This document shows positions 5,404 to 6,030 of a stretch of DNA of 6,030 nucleotides, piece by piece. Source of the DNA: an uncultured Chloroflexota bacterium (GTDB lineage Bacteria; Chloroflexota; Limnocylindria; Limnocylindrales; CSP1-4). The notes under the pieces were generated by a model. That model ran no database searches and was not told where the DNA came from. It saw only the letters and a program-made list of their open reading frames with translations. How positions within the stretch are numbered: the first letter of the stretch is position 1; each line of letters begins with the position of its first letter. The translations under genes and the position numbers were made by a program. Location of the stretch: assembly GCA_903930745.1 (NCBI GenBank), contig CAIYZX010000554.1:1-6030 (forward strand), written 5' to 3'.

Positions 5404-6030
5404 CTATCGGACGAGGAAGCCATCACCCGTCCTGTCCACCCCGGTCACCGCGTCCAGCCCCTCGTGCAGGATGAACGCCACGTCCGTCTCCAGGACCTCG
5501 CCGGGCGCCAGCGTCCGGGCCGTGCCGGCGGCCACCGCGCCCTCGATGTCCTGCGGCATGGACGTCCACGCCTCCACGGCCGCGAGCAGGTGGCCACGCC
5601 AGCCGCCGTACACCATGAAGAGCCATGCGAACGGGAAGACCGCGCGGTCGAAGGCGTAGGCGATGCCGCGCCGGGCCGTCCTGTCCGTGACCGCGAGCCA
5701 GCCCGCGGTGGGGTTCGTGGCCCAGTGGCCGCCCAGGGAGCGGTCCATGCGGTCGCGCACGAGCTGCATGTTCCATGCGCCGCCCTCGCGCAGGTCCGGC
5801 AGCCACGGCCAGTCATACGCCTGGCCGACCCCGCCCATGGACGAGTCCGACGAGACCGCGGCAACCATCCTCGTGGCGGTGTGGTCCAGGCGGCAGTCCG
5901 CGTTGACCGCGAAGGCCGGGTGGATGCCCCAGGTGAACGGCATCGGCTGCACGTCCAGGCTCTCGATCCGGTAGTGCACGCGCAGCACCGGCTCGCCCCT
6001 GCGGAGCGTGAAGGTCCGTGTGAAGCGCGC
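5404..6030 (-). CDS. Aldose 1-epimerase (galactose mutarotase)-like protein, C-terminal part
   Basis: The frame is open from the right edge to TAG at 5406-5404, giving 208 visible residues; the start is outside the window. The segment follows the mutarotase-like beta-sandwich pattern: a strand with LRVHYRIESLD, then FTWGIHPAF with the family His at visible residue 37 (codon 5922-5920). A late VEAWTSMP carries a Glu at visible residue 153 (codon 5574-5572), in the position where family members keep the catalytic Glu. The closing LAPGEVLETDVAFIL is typical of COG2017 proteins. Family members interconvert alpha and beta anomers of sugars, but many distant homologues have unknown sugar substrates, so the substrate is not called. 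No signal peptide or membrane segment is seen in this part. The frame also contains an internal GTG at 5988, but homology clearly continues upstream of it, so that is not the start. A hairpin follows the stop. Confidence 0.82.
   Translation of the reverse strand, partial: ARFTRTFTLRRGEPVLRVHYRIESLDVQPMPFTWGIHPAFAVNADCRLDHTATRMVAAVSSDSSMGGVGQAYDWPWLPDLREGGAWNMQLVRDRMDRSLGGHWATNPTAGWLAVTDRTARRGIAYAFDRAVFPFAWLFMVYGGWRGHLLAAVEAWTSMPQDIEGAVAAGTARTLAPGEVLETDVAFILHEGLDAVTGVDRTGDGFLVR

Noticed and set aside
1..6030. Mobile element, CRISPR array, tRNA/rRNA or defence cassette
   Set aside because: No transposase or integrase features, no regularly spaced repeats, no tRNA-like cloverleaf and no known defence domains were seen on either strand.

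Overview
The window is high-GC bacterial DNA (roughly 70% G+C by eye) with strong third-position GC bias, so most frames on both strands stay open. No marker gene fixes the taxonomy. A high-GC monoderm (Actinomycetota, or a GC-rich Chloroflexota lineage) is my best guess, based on composition, frequent GTG starts and a membrane-tethered extracytoplasmic DsbA-like protein. This assignment is inference.

Layout: (a) 1-2192, minus strand: a membrane-bound GGDEF diguanylate cyclase (876-2192) is followed 61 nt later by a GAF-PAS sensory protein that runs off the left edge (814 to <1). They probably form one transcription unit. (b) 2193-2650: a 458-nt divergent intergenic region rich in dyad symmetries. 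It holds a candidate sigma-28 (FliA/WhiG-type) promoter whose -10 overlaps a perfect 15-bp palindrome. (c) 2651-4264, plus strand: a tail-in, membrane-anchored protein with two tandem DsbA/thioredoxin-like domains. The first has a CPYC active site; the second has APES in its place. (d) 4265-4492: a convergent intergenic region with two hairpins, one a strong 14-bp terminator. (e) 4493-5194, minus strand: a NarL/LuxR-type regulator with an intact DNA-binding domain, but a receiver domain whose phosphorylation residues are almost all replaced (Glu at the phospho-acceptor position). (f) 5195-5403: an intergenic region with tandem hairpins and a GC-rich inverted repeat ahead of the regulator. (g) 5404-6030, minus strand: the C-terminal 208 residues of an aldose 1-epimerase (galactose mutarotase)-like protein running off the right edge.

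The left half reads as a signalling locus (c-di-GMP synthesis plus GAF-PAS sensing), divergent from an envelope thiol-redox protein, with an orphan, probably phosphorylation-independent regulator nearby. No mobile element, CRISPR array, RNA gene or recognisable defence or biosynthetic system is present. The points most worth a second look are the catalytically dead second DsbA domain, the degenerate receiver, a one-residue insertion in the cyclase substrate loop, and the promoter/palindrome arrangement at 2526-2560.
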